Position numbers and translations under genes: made by a program. Of a stretch of 64,000 nucleotides of DNA, positions 33,838 through 42,949 are shown piece after piece. The DNA is from Nocardia miyunensis NBRC 108239 (GTDB lineage Bacteria > Actinomycetota > Actinomycetes > Mycobacteriales > Mycobacteriaceae). The stretch is from positions 1 to 64,000 of the forward strand of contig NZ_BDBQ01000052.1 of assembly GCF_001613065.1 (NCBI RefSeq), read 5' to 3'. Below the pieces are notes generated by a model. It saw only the letters and a list, made by a program, of their open reading frames with translations, was not told the origin of the DNA and did not search any database. The number at the start of each line of letters is the position of its first letter. Positions within the stretch are counted from its first letter, which is position 1.

Positions 33838-34924
33838 ATGTCCCGACCGACGAGCTCGCATTCCGCCACCGATACGGTGACGCCCCGGCCGTCCGGGCGC
33901 AGCGGCCGGCGCGCCGAGCAGATCGCGGAAGCGGCCGGCGACCTCTTCCGGAGGCTGGGCTACCAGAATGTCGGCATCGATCAGATCGGCGCCGCGGTCG
34001 GTCTCACCGGCCCGGCCGTCTACCGGCACTTCAAGGGCAAGAACGATATCCTCGTCGCCGCGCTGACGCGACAGGTACGGATCGTCGACGAACTCCGCAG
34101 ACGATCGGACACCGCGGGCGCCACCCCGCGCGAACGACTGGACCTCCTGCTGGACGGCCTCGGGGACCTGACCGCGAATCGCGACGAGGCGACATTGTGG
34201 CGGCGAGAGCAGCGCCACCTCGAGCCCGCGCAACGCGAGATGTTCCGCGCCCACTTCTCCAGCGTCGGTGACCGGATCGCCGCGAGCATCGGCGACGGCC
34301 GCCCCGAGCTACCCCGCGAGCAGGCCGAACTGCTCGGGTTCGCCGTTCTCACAATGTATTCCAACACCAGCGGCATCCGCGACGGGCTCGCGCCGGACCG
34401 GTTGATGGAGATCCAATCGGCCGTCGCCCGAGCCATCGCCGGACCTCCCGGAGCCGCTCCGCGCCGCATCGCCGACACCGGCCCCGGCGCACCGGCGGCC
34501 GGCGGGACGCCGCGAGCGGATCCTCGAGGTCGCCGCCACCCTGTTCGACGAACACGGTTTCCACGACGTCCGGATCGACGACATGGCCCCGGCCGCGGGG
34601 ATTTCGGTGAGCACGTTCTATCAGCACGCGTCCGGCAAATCCCAGGTCCTGCGCGACATCCTGAACCGAGGAGCACAGGGCCTGCTCTACGTGACCGCCG
34701 AGGCGCTCGCGCCCGTACACGCTCCGCCGCAGATCCTCGACACACTGATCGACAGCTATATCCGGCTGGCGACCGAGGACGCACGCGCTCTCGCCCAGGC
34801 GACGATCGGCGTCGTCACGGATATCTCACAGAACCCCGCCCTGCGGGAAAGGCCGGGCGTCACACGGGATCTGGCGGCGCTCGCACACGCCATGGTGCTG
34901 CCCACGGCCCTCATCGGGGGTTGA
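33838..34924 (+). pseudogene. Second double-TetR regulator, frameshifted
   Basis: The first unit reads in one frame from ATG 33838 (QNVGIDQIGAAVGLTGPAVY recognition region near residue 42-65). After about 34440-34500 similarity to the paralogue continues in the next frame (RRPAGRRERILEVAATLFDE, then ISVSTFYQHASGK) to the stop at 34924. One extra base or an equivalent indel separates the halves; neither frame has an early stop, so the first unit alone would run on with an unrelated tail. It may be a pseudogene, a sequencing error or a split regulator. Ribosome site ggagg is present. Confidence 0.8.
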
Positions 34925-34936
34925 GCGGCCGGTTGT

Positions 34937-35746
34937 TCACGCGATCCGCACCGCGGTTCCGGTCAATCCGTCCACCGGGGTGAAGCGCGTCAGGACTTCG
35001 GGATCGTGGCCGGGCACGATCAGCTCGGGTGCGCCGGCCAGCCGGTGCATGGTGTCGAAGGCCCCGTAGGTGTCGGGCAGGTCGGTGTGCACGGCGAACG
35101 GGACGTCGTCGCACACGTTTCCGAAGAAGTGCGAGGCGTCCGCCGCGAGCACGACCGTGCCGCGGGCGGTGGCGACGCTGACCACCTGCGTGCCCGCGGT
35201 GTGACCGCCCACCAGGTGCACTCCGACGCCGGGTACCAGCTCGACCTCACCGTCGACGTAGTGCAGACGTCCGTTCAGGCCGAGTTCCACCAGCCGCACG
35301 ATGTCCTCGCCCTCCACGAGTCTGTGGAATTCCCGGCGGGTGGCGAAACGGCCTGTCCAGAAGGCCATCTCCCGCTCCTGCACGACGAATCGCGCGTTCG
35401 GGAACGCCGCGACCTCGCCCACGTGGTCATAGTGGAAGTGCGACAGTACGACCCACGGCACGGTCGCGCAGTCCACGTCCAGCAGCGCCAGCGCCTCCGA
35501 CGGTCGCCGGAAATAGGTGCGGAGACGCCGATTCGCCATCTCGGGCGTGAAACCCACGTCGACCACGATGTCGGCCGCCTCGGTGCGGATCAGCCAGACG
35601 AAGTAGTCCATGGGCATCACGGCATCGCGCGGCGCGGCCGCCGAGCCGTGAAAGTATTCTCCGCGTGTGCCTTTCGGGTGTTCGGCGAATTTGACCCCGA
35701 AGACTTGGTGCGCCGGTCGGGCGGTGCTGGTCGACGTGGGCATCAT
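34937..35746 (-). CDS. Metallo-beta-lactamase-fold lactonase-like hydrolase
   Basis: A 269-residue protein with the zinc motif HFHYDHVG near residue 103, further ligands in GGHTAGTQ, AADASHFF and PGHDPE. This set and length resemble N-acyl-homoserine-lactone lactonases (AiiA/AttM group). It may open a lactone of the adjoining carboxylate pathway, since its start overlaps the stop of the lyase gene (ATGA). Quorum quenching is possible but not shown. Confidence 0.85.
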   Translation of the reverse strand: MMPTSTSTARPAHQVFGVKFAEHPKGTRGEYFHGSAAAPRDAVMPMDYFVWLIRTEAADIVVDVGFTPEMANRRLRTYFRRPSEALALLDVDCATVPWVVLSHFHYDHVGEVAAFPNARFVVQEREMAFWTGRFATRREFHRLVEGEDIVRLVELGLNGRLHYVDGEVELVPGVGVHLVGGHTAGTQVVSVATARGTVVLAADASHFFGNVCDDVPFAVHTDLPDTYGAFDTMHRLAGAPELIVPGHDPEVLTRFTPVDGLTGTAVRIA

Positions 35747-36600
35747 GGCTCCTCGGTGTCGGTGCGATATCGTGCTTCGAGTTCTTCGAACTCCGCACGC
35801 CGGACCAGGCGCTGGCGTTCGGACCAGGTGGCCAGCGGCGCGTCGGCGAGCGCGTCGGCGCGCAGCGCGCCCAGCGCCTCCTGCATTCCGCGCACCGCGG
35901 CGAGCAGCGGCAGATTCGCATGCAGTACCAGCGAGAAGCCGAGTTCGCGCAGACGCTCCGGCGAGACCAGCGGCGTCACCCCGCCGATGACCAGATTGAG
36001 GATCTTCGGCCCGGCGACCCGCGCGGCGATCGTCTCGATCTCGGCCTCGGAAATCGGCGCCTCGACGAAAAGGATGTCGGCGCCGGCCGCGCGGTAGGCG
36101 TTGGCCCGGGCGATCGCGTCGTCCAGGTTCGTCACCGCCCTGGCGTCGGTCCGAGCCACGATCAGGGTCTCCTCGTCGCGGCGGGCGTCGACGGCGGCTC
36201 GAATCTTCGCCGCCATCTCGGCCGTGGGCACGACGCTCTTACCGGCGAAGTGCCCGCAGCGCTTCGGGAAGGTCTGGTCCTCGAGCTGGATCGCGTCGGC
36301 TCCGGCCCGTTCCAGGTCCCGAACGGTACGGCGCACATTGAGCTGATTGCCGAAACCGGTGTCGGCGTCGACGATCAGCGGCAGGTCGACCGCACCCCGG
36401 ATGGCGGCCACGTGGGTGAGCAGCTCGGTCGAGGTGAGCAGCCCGATATCGGGCACGCCCAGATGAGTGTTGGCGATGCCCGCCCCGGTGACGTAGACGC
36501 ACTCGAACCCGCAGTCCTCGATGATTCGGGCGGTCAGGGCGTTGGCGGCGCCGGGGACGACCGTGAGCCGCCCCGGACCGAGCAGATCCGGCAGGCTCAT
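35743..36600 (-). CDS. Isocitrate lyase/PEP mutase family C-C lyase
   Basis: A 285-residue TIM-barrel enzyme: VTGAGIANTHLGVPDIG, metal site VDADTGFGN, EDQTFPKRCGH with the catalytic Cys of lyases, and ARTDARAV. The KRCGH loop groups it with (methyl)isocitrate and dimethylmalate lyases and excludes phosphonate mutases, which lack the Cys. It should split a 2-hydroxy-dicarboxylate-type substrate into two smaller acids. It overlaps tcuA upstream and the lactonase downstream. Confidence 0.85.
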   Translation of the reverse strand: MSLPDLLGPGRLTVVPGAANALTARIIEDCGFECVYVTGAGIANTHLGVPDIGLLTSTELLTHVAAIRGAVDLPLIVDADTGFGNQLNVRRTVRDLERAGADAIQLEDQTFPKRCGHFAGKSVVPTAEMAAKIRAAVDARRDEETLIVARTDARAVTNLDDAIARANAYRAAGADILFVEAPISEAEIETIAARVAGPKILNLVIGGVTPLVSPERLRELGFSLVLHANLPLLAAVRGMQEALGALRADALADAPLATWSERQRLVRRAEFEELEARYRTDTEEP

Positions 36601-38096
36601 TGCCGGACCCCGGTCGCGCGGGCGGCGGCATTCGCTCCGGCGATGCGCCCGAATACCGCGCCGCGCATCAATCCCGCGCCCGCGGCGTAGTTGTAGTGGA
36701 AGAAGTCACCGGCGATCTCGCCGGTCGCGTACAACCCGGGCATCGGGCGTCCGGTCACATCCAGCACCTGCGCCTCGGCATCGACCTTCAGGCCACCGTA
36801 GGTGAAGGTGATGCCGCAGGTCACCGGGTAGGCGAGGAAGGGCGGACGATCCAGGGGCACAGCCCAATTGGATTTGGGCGGTTGCCCGTCCGGGCGCGCG
36901 GACACCGCGTCCAGGGCGGTGGGGTCGAATCGAACGTCCGCGTCGGCGGCCACCGACTTGTTGAACTCCGCGACCGTGGTCTCCAGCGTTTCGGCCGAGA
37001 TATCCAGTCGCGCGGCGAGTTCGGTCAAGGTCCCGGCCTCGACCGGTGTGGCGGTGCGGTATCGGGGTTCGAGCAGATGGGCCGTCCGCTGATCGAAGAT
37101 CTGATAGGCCACCGCCCTGGGCTGGCGCAGGATGGCCGCTCCGGTCTTGGCGTAGGTGAGGAACACCTGGTTCTCCCCCTCGTCCACGAACCTCTCCCCG
37201 GCGGAATTGACCAGCAGCGCATAGGGATACGAGTATCGGGCCAGCTTGTCGGTCAGCCGCAGATCCCCGACCGGCGGATGAGCGGCGTCCTGCGGGCTGG
37301 CGTGGCAGCCGCCCCAGTGCCCGGCGGGCTGCGCTCCGGCGTCGAGCGTCTTCGCCAGCATCGTGCCCATATTGAACCGGGTGCCGCGCACCTTCACCAG
37401 ATCCCAGCCCTCGCCCAGATAACGCCGCCGCATCTCCGGGTTGGCCTCGAACCCGCCGCAGGCCAGCACCACGACCCCGCGCACCTCCTCGACCCCGCTG
37501 TCCCGCCGGACCAGCACACCGTCGACGGCGGAGCCGCGCGTGATCAGACCGGACGCGGGCGAGTCGTAGCGGACCTCGATGCCGGCCTTCTCCACCGCGT
37601 CGAACAACGCCGCCACCAGGCCGACCCCCTCGCCCCGGGACCGGATCGCGCCACCGGGGGTGAGCGCGTAGACACCGTCGAGGTGAGCGGGGTCGAACAG
37701 TTTGTCGGCGGTCAGCTCCCACCGCACCCCGTGCTCACGCATCCAGACCAGGGTGTCGAACGACTGGTCGACGACCCGCTCCACCAGCATCCGCGGCGGC
37801 CGTCCCTGGGAGGTCGTGAACCAGTCGTCGATGTAATCCCCGCGGGTGTAGGCCGCCACGGACACCCGCTCGAGCACCTCCGGGTCGGTGTCGGCCAGAA
37901 TCGGCCGCAGCGAATCCAATCCGTCGTGCACGGCACGGAAGATGGCACCGGAGAAGCGGCTGTTACCTCCTCGTTCCGCCCGTGAGGCGGCCTCGAGCAC
38001 GACCACCCGGGCCCCCGCCTCGTGCGCGGTGAGCGCGGCGACCAACGCGGCGTTCCCGGCGCCGACCACGACGACGTCGTATTCCTCGATCGACAC
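36597..38096 (-). CDS. tcuA: FAD-dependent tricarballylate dehydrogenase-like protein (TcuA-like)
   Basis: A 499-residue flavoprotein of the fumarate-reductase/succinate-dehydrogenase group. GAGNAALVAALTAHEAGA binds FAD, followed by RGGNSRFSGA typical of TcuA, a VVVLACGGFEAN segment and C-terminal CGITFTYGGLKVD and GLYATGEIAGDFFHYNYAAG. TcuA oxidises tricarballylate to aconitate; related enzymes make other C=C bonds next to carboxylates. GTG start with GGAAGG upstream. First in a three-gene overlapping operon with a C-C lyase and a lactonase. Substrate not proven. Confidence 0.75.
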   Translation of the reverse strand: MSIEEYDVVVVGAGNAALVAALTAHEAGARVVVLEAASRAERGGNSRFSGAIFRAVHDGLDSLRPILADTDPEVLERVSVAAYTRGDYIDDWFTTSQGRPPRMLVERVVDQSFDTLVWMREHGVRWELTADKLFDPAHLDGVYALTPGGAIRSRGEGVGLVAALFDAVEKAGIEVRYDSPASGLITRGSAVDGVLVRRDSGVEEVRGVVVLACGGFEANPEMRRRYLGEGWDLVKVRGTRFNMGTMLAKTLDAGAQPAGHWGGCHASPQDAAHPPVGDLRLTDKLARYSYPYALLVNSAGERFVDEGENQVFLTYAKTGAAILRQPRAVAYQIFDQRTAHLLEPRYRTATPVEAGTLTELAARLDISAETLETTVAEFNKSVAADADVRFDPTALDAVSARPDGQPPKSNWAVPLDRPPFLAYPVTCGITFTYGGLKVDAEAQVLDVTGRPMPGLYATGEIAGDFFHYNYAAGAGLMRGAVFGRIAGANAAARATGVRQ

Positions 38097-38388
38097 AGCA
38101 ATTCCTTCCGATGAGAGGGGGTGAAGTCACGAGTTGGCGGCCGGCATCGCCCACCCACGCCATCGGTCGGCGCGGCGGTCGTTCGGCGGGGCCACCGAAG
38201 ACGACGGCGACGACCGGGCGCGTATGTGCCATTCGAACGCACTTCCGATGAAGTCGCGATGACGACCCTGCGAGCCTGATCGGCCATGGGGCACTTCCAG
38301 ATAGGGCGATGTGGCGCGGAATTATGCCGTGCCGGACGGAATATCAACTCCAACGCACCGAATTATCAACGCACGGAGGCTAATTCGA

Positions 38389-39858
38389 TTAGGTGCGAAT
38401 CGTGAACGGATCCCGGGCGGACCCGGAATAGTCGATCATCACGTTCTGGGTGTAGGTGTACTCGTCGAGTGCGTCGGCGCCGCGCTCACGGCCGTAGCCG
38501 CTGCGTTTCACGCCGCCGAACGGAGCCTGCGCGGCCGTGCTGCGGTAGGTGTTCACCCAGACGGTGCCCACCTCCAATTGGTCGACGACCCGGTGCACAC
38601 GCTCGATGTCACGGCTCCAGACCGCGGCGGCCAAACCGTAGTCGACGTCGTTGGCGATGCGGACGGCGTCCTTCTCGTCCTCGAATGGGATCACCGACAG
38701 CACCGGGCCGAAAACCTCCTCGTTCGCGATCCGCATGTCGGGGGTGACATCGCCGAAAATAGTAGGGGCGATGAACAATCCGGTGTCCAGGCGGTCACCG
38801 GTGGCGCGACCGCCACCGCAGACCAGTTCGGCGCCCTCGCCGCGGGCGGCGTCGATGAGGCCGAGGATGCGATCGTACTGGGGCCGGTTGGCCGCGGGGC
38901 CCATCTCGGTCTCCGGATCGAGCGGGTCGCCGAGCCGGATCGCCGCGGCCCGCGCCGCGATGGCCGCCACCACTTCGTCGTACACCGGCCGCTGCACCAG
39001 CAGCCGGGAACCGGCGACGCACGTCTGCCCGGCCGCGGCGAAGATTCCCGAGACCGCGCCGACCACCGCGCGGTCGATATCGGCGTCGGCGAAGACGATG
39101 TTCGGCGACTTCCCGCCCAGTTCGAGAGTGACCGGAACCATTCGGCGAGAAGCGGATTCGGCGATGTGCGCGCCGGTGGCGCTGCCGCCGGTGAAACTGA
39201 TCTTGGCGACTCCCGGATGCGTGACGAGTGCGTCACCGGTCTGCGGGCCGCCGGTGACGACATTGATCACCCCCGGCGGAAAACCGGCTTCGGCGGCCAG
39301 CCGGGCGAGTTCGCAGGTGGTGACCGAGGCGTGCTCGGAGGGTTTGACGACCACGGTGTTACCGGCGGCCAGCGCGGGCGGAAGTTTGTTGGCGAGCAGG
39401 CCGATCGGCGAGTTCCAGGCGGTGATCAGGGCCGCGACGCCGAACGGCCGCCGCCGCGTGTAGTCGAACAGACCCGGGTTGTCCAACGGGATCGTGCGCC
39501 CGTAGATCTTGTCGGCGTATCCGGCGAAGAATCGCAGATTGCGTGCGGCGAAGGCCATCTGGTTACGGGTTTCCCGGATGATCTTGCCGTTGTCGGTGGA
39601 TTCCATCCGGGCCATCGGTTCGGCCTCGGCCTCGAGCGCGTCGGCCAGTGCGTGCATCAGCGCGGCCCGCCGGACTCCGGGGGTCCTGCGCCAGCCGTCG
39701 TGAAAGGCGCGCTGCGCGGCCTCGACCGCTCGGCCGACCTCGGCCGGTGTGGCCTCGGGGACGGTAGCCCAGGCTTCGTCGGTGTAGGGATTGACCGCAT
39801 CCCGGGTCGCGGTGCCCGCGACGGATTCGCCGTCGATCATCATCATCGCGTTTTTCAT
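38389..39858 (-). CDS. NAD(P)-dependent aldehyde dehydrogenase
   Basis: A 489-residue ALDH: TAWNSPIGLLANKLPPALAAG (Asn and cofactor site), VTLELGGKSPN with the general-base Glu, AGQTCVAGSR with catalytic Cys, EEVFGPVLSV and PFGGVKRSGYGRE. It resembles betaine/aromatic aldehyde dehydrogenases of catabolic clusters. Start ATG has AGGAGG upstream and overlaps the GntR stop (ATGA). Last gene of the minus-strand operon from 42636. Confidence 0.92.
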   Translation of the reverse strand: MKNAMMMIDGESVAGTATRDAVNPYTDEAWATVPEATPAEVGRAVEAAQRAFHDGWRRTPGVRRAALMHALADALEAEAEPMARMESTDNGKIIRETRNQMAFAARNLRFFAGYADKIYGRTIPLDNPGLFDYTRRRPFGVAALITAWNSPIGLLANKLPPALAAGNTVVVKPSEHASVTTCELARLAAEAGFPPGVINVVTGGPQTGDALVTHPGVAKISFTGGSATGAHIAESASRRMVPVTLELGGKSPNIVFADADIDRAVVGAVSGIFAAAGQTCVAGSRLLVQRPVYDEVVAAIAARAAAIRLGDPLDPETEMGPAANRPQYDRILGLIDAARGEGAELVCGGGRATGDRLDTGLFIAPTIFGDVTPDMRIANEEVFGPVLSVIPFEDEKDAVRIANDVDYGLAAAVWSRDIERVHRVVDQLEVGTVWVNTYRSTAAQAPFGGVKRSGYGRERGADALDEYTYTQNVMIDYSGSARDPFTIRT

Positions 39859-40601
39859 CGCGCCTCCTTCGGTTTCGCCGATCCGGCGGCATCGGACCGC
39901 GCCGCTTCGGCGGCGTCGCCGCTGCGCAGCAACTGCCGGACGTGCGCCCGGGCCGCGTCGAGATGCGCCGCCATGGCCTCGGCTGCCGCGTCGGCGTCGC
40001 GGGCGCGCAGCGCCTCGAGGATCCGGTGGTGTTCGGTGTAGGCGGCCTGCGCGCGGCCCGGGATCCCGCCCGAGCGAGCGCGGGCCAGCTCGAGCTGGGT
40101 CGTCACGCCACGGGACGCCTCGACGAGTTTCGGATTGCCGCTCATCTCGAGGATCTGCTCGTGGAAGTCCAGATCGCGCGGGTAGGGCCGACCGGGGTCC
40201 GCGATCGCATCCTCGGTGCGCTGCAACAGCTTTGCCAGCTCGTCGATGCGGTCGTCGCTCGCCCGGATCGCCGCCAGGCGCGCCGCGGCGCATTCGAGCG
40301 CCTGGCGGACCTCCGACAGATGCTCGATGGCCTGCGGGTCGAAACTGGCCACATAGGTGCCCCGGCCCGCGACGGTGCGCACCAGGCCCTCCGCCCGCAG
40401 CGCTTGCAGCGCCTCCCGGATCGGCGGACGGCTGACCTGCAACATCGCCGCCAGCTTGATCTCGTTCAGCCGCTCCCCCGGGGCGAACCGGCCGGACAGG
40501 ATCTGCTGCCGCAGAATCGGCACGATCTCGTTGACCAGGCGGCGCGGGCGCAACAGCGAACTGTCGAAATCGCCGTGCGGGTGGTCGTTTTCGGTGGTCA
40601 T
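39855..40601 (-). CDS. GntR-family (FCD) regulator
   Basis: A 248-residue regulator: winged helix at residues 22-90 (RFAPGERLNEIKLAAMLQVS, PPIREALQALRAEGLV, GRGTYVA) and an FCD ligand domain with the metal-binding histidine pattern (DLDFHEQI, EHHRILEAL, HLDAARAHV). FCD regulators often bind carboxylic acids. Lying inside the operon it probably autoregulates it; the palindrome at 42754-42779 is a candidate operator. Both ends overlap neighbouring genes. Confidence 0.92.
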   Translation of the reverse strand: MTTENDHPHGDFDSSLLRPRRLVNEIVPILRQQILSGRFAPGERLNEIKLAAMLQVSRPPIREALQALRAEGLVRTVAGRGTYVASFDPQAIEHLSEVRQALECAAARLAAIRASDDRIDELAKLLQRTEDAIADPGRPYPRDLDFHEQILEMSGNPKLVEASRGVTTQLELARARSGGIPGRAQAAYTEHHRILEALRARDADAAAEAMAAHLDAARAHVRQLLRSGDAAEAARSDAAGSAKPKEAR

Positions 40602-41734
40602 GCTGGGACTTCTCCGGTGCTCGTCGGGCTATGGTGGCAGGCTGGGTACGCGGCGCCGCTCATCAGGCGGCGGGCCGTGCGGACGACACCGACCGAGGCC
40701 ACCGACGCGCACCCGCCCGATCCGATCCGGACGTCGGCGAGGGCGCTCACGGTACCGAGCGGGTGCCCGATCCGCAGCTCACCGGCCGCTGCGCCCGCGC
40801 AGGCGTGCGGAATGGTACCGGGCAACTGTGCCGCGGCCGCCAGGCACAGCGCGGCCGTCATCGGCACCGCGCGGTGGACGGCCCCCATCGACACCGCTGT
40901 CACCTCGAGATCGCTGGTCGGCGGGCGGCCCGGCGCGACGAGCACGATGCGCGGTACCGTGGGTGAGAGAACCTCTGCCGCACTTGCCTTTTCGACCACT
41001 CCGAGCAGGTGTGCGGCAGCGCCGCGGACCTCCTCGACGCGATCCCGCAGCGCGTGGTCGCCGTTGAGTTCGGCGACCGTTCGGGAGTGTGGGACCACCC
41101 CGAGATCAGCCGCGCGGACGAAGGCGAAGGCGGCGGTCACATCGACCAGCGACAGCTCGATCGAACCCCCCGGGAGATCGAGGACATCCCGTGCGGAGCC
41201 GGTCGGCAGCAGTCGTCCGGTGACCGATCCGCCCGGATCGAGATAACGCGTGGTGATCGGCGCGCCGGGTCGCGGTACACCGGCGATCCGATGCGCCCCC
41301 TCGGTGCGGGCGCGACCCGCGTGCACGGGCACTTCCGCCTCGACCCGTACTCCGGTGTTGCGGTTGAGCAACCGCACGCGGGTGACGGGTTCGACCGCGG
41401 GAACCAGACCCTCGTCGACCGCGAAAGCCGCGACCGCGGTGGTCAGGTTGCCGCAGTTGGCCCGCCAGTCCACAACGGGCTGATCGATGCCGACCTGCCC
41501 GAACCAGTAGCTGATCCACTCACCCGGTCCGGGCTCGACGATCATGACCTTGCTCGTGCTGGAGTAGGTTCCGCCGAGTCCGTCGATCTGCATCGGATCC
41601 GGGCTGCCCATCAGGTCCAGGATGAGCGCGTCCCGCAGCGCGCCTGCGGGCGGCAGGTCACGCGAATGCAGGAACAGGCCCTTGCTGGTGCCGCCCCGCA
41701 TCAGCGTCGCGGGGATCGCGTTGTCCTGCCTCAC
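40598..41734 (-). CDS. PrpF-family isomerase
   Basis: A 378-residue protein of the PrpF (DapF-fold) family: IPATLMRGGTSKGLFLHSRDLP, IDGLGGTYSSTSKVMIVEP, DWRANCGNLTTAVAAFAVDEGLV (family CGN motif), and C-terminal LRIGHPLGTVSA and GGCASVASVGVVRTARRLMSG. PrpF proteins move double bonds in unsaturated di- and tricarboxylates (aconitate, methylitaconate, oxalomesaconate). The GTG start overlaps the upstream stop (GTGA). This activity would fit the product of a TcuA-type dehydrogenase. Confidence 0.88.
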   Translation of the reverse strand: MRQDNAIPATLMRGGTSKGLFLHSRDLPPAGALRDALILDLMGSPDPMQIDGLGGTYSSTSKVMIVEPGPGEWISYWFGQVGIDQPVVDWRANCGNLTTAVAAFAVDEGLVPAVEPVTRVRLLNRNTGVRVEAEVPVHAGRARTEGAHRIAGVPRPGAPITTRYLDPGGSVTGRLLPTGSARDVLDLPGGSIELSLVDVTAAFAFVRAADLGVVPHSRTVAELNGDHALRDRVEEVRGAAAHLLGVVEKASAAEVLSPTVPRIVLVAPGRPPTSDLEVTAVSMGAVHRAVPMTAALCLAAAAQLPGTIPHACAGAAAGELRIGHPLGTVSALADVRIGSGGCASVASVGVVRTARRLMSGAAYPACHHSPTSTGEVPA

Positions 41735-42636
41735 TTTTCGGGCCCGTCGATCAGGCGCACCACCGCCGTGTGGTAGTTCTCGCCGTATCCCTGCTCGCAC
41801 AGCCGATTCAGCAGGTCGTGTGCCAGTGTGGCGGCGGGGAGTTCGACTCCGAGTTCGGCGGCGGCGTCCAGGGTGTAGCCGATGTCCTTGCGCATATATG
41901 CCGCCGGGAAGATCCCCGTGGGGTGAGTGTCGGGCAACAGCGCGGAACGACCGTGGTTCTCCAACGCGAAACTGGCCGCCGATCCGGAACCCAGCACGTC
42001 GAACAGCATCTCGTCGGTGACCAGGCCACTGCGCCGGGCGACGGTCACCGCCTCGGCCAGCGCGACGACGGTCTCGAACACCACCGTGTTGTTGAGCAGT
42101 TTCATCAGCGCACCCGCACCGCCCGGACCACAGTGCGTGACATCGGTGCCCATCATGTGCAGCAGCGGGCGCGCCCTGGTGAAATCGGCCGCCGAACCGC
42201 CCACCATGATCGCCAATGTGCCTGCTACCGCGGCCTTTCGGGTGCGGGCGACCGGCGCGTCCAGAAAACCGAGCCCTCTGGCCCCGAGGAGACGATGCGC
42301 CTCGCGGGATACCTCCACGGGAGTGGTGGACAGATCCACGACCAGGGTTCCGGGCCGCGCCCGGTCGGCCACTCCCCCGTCGCCGTGCAGCACCGAGCTC
42401 ACCTCCCGGCCGCCGGGAAGCGACAGGAACACCACGTCGGACACCGACGCGACGTCCCCAACGGACGGCGCCAGGCTCGCTCCGGCGTCGACGAGGCGGG
42501 CCAGGTTATCGGGGTCGAGATCGAAAACGGTGACCGGGATCCCGGACTTGCGTAGCAGATTCAGGCATTGCGCCGACCCCATGACGCCCAGGCCGATGAA
42601 TCCCAAGGATGCCGGATTCGAGTTCAGGCCGGACAC
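41731..42636 (-). CDS. 3-hydroxyisobutyrate dehydrogenase-like enzyme
   Basis: A 301-residue beta-hydroxyacid dehydrogenase: GFIGLGVMGSAQCLNLLRK binds NAD(P), DLSTTPVEVSR and FLDAPVARTRKAAVAGTL form the substrate site, and GALMKLLNNTV carries the catalytic lysine. The usual GGxxGA substrate glycines read RTRKAAVAG, a mild deviation. It oxidises a 3-hydroxyacid to the semialdehyde, which the operon's aldehyde dehydrogenase could take further. GTG start. First gene of the operon to 38389. Confidence 0.88.
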   Translation of the reverse strand: MSGLNSNPASLGFIGLGVMGSAQCLNLLRKSGIPVTVFDLDPDNLARLVDAGASLAPSVGDVASVSDVVFLSLPGGREVSSVLHGDGGVADRARPGTLVVDLSTTPVEVSREAHRLLGARGLGFLDAPVARTRKAAVAGTLAIMVGGSAADFTRARPLLHMMGTDVTHCGPGGAGALMKLLNNTVVFETVVALAEAVTVARRSGLVTDEMLFDVLGSGSAASFALENHGRSALLPDTHPTGIFPAAYMRKDIGYTLDAAAELGVELPAATLAHDLLNRLCEQGYGENYHTAVVRLIDGPEK

Positions 42637-42949
42637 GACGGGCCCCGGCTACGGGATGCGACGACGACGGCAGAGGCGAAATCGATTGCGCCGCTTGATC
42701 GAACGCCGATGTTCGAGGAGTGCATACATCGAGAGTAGATCGAAACCATGCCTACTGTCTACAGGCGACAGAAGACAGTGGATTGTCGATCTTGTTCTGC
42801 CAGCAGGAGTTCAGGTCGCCGGTCGGGCCGCCTCCGGCCCATCACCGGTGCGGCGGGCCCGGCCTTCGCCGAGCCCGCCACCTGCGCCTACCGCGAGCGG
42901 AACCTCACCCCTTGCTCCGGCAGAGGGATCGGCACACCCGGACCGCGGC
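42637..42949. other. 312-base intergenic region upstream of the carboxylate operon
   Basis: Contains the dyad at 42754-42779 and a less GC-rich stretch at 42700-42800 that fits a promoter reading towards 42636. No gene is seen. Confidence 0.5.
42754..42779. promoter_or_regulatory. Candidate GntR operator (7-12-7 inverted repeat)
   Basis: Perfect arms actgtct (42754-42760) and agacagt (42773-42779) with a 12-base spacer that contains acag and caga, so the centre is itself partly symmetric. It lies about 118 bases upstream of the first operon gene, the expected place for the FCD regulator encoded in the operon. Confidence 0.5.

Noticed and set aside
34937..35746. Lactonase as a quorum-quenching partner of the AfsA locus.
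   Set aside because: It is 21 kb away and locked in an operon with carboxylate-catabolic genes; AHL lactonases do not normally open gamma-butyrolactone signals.
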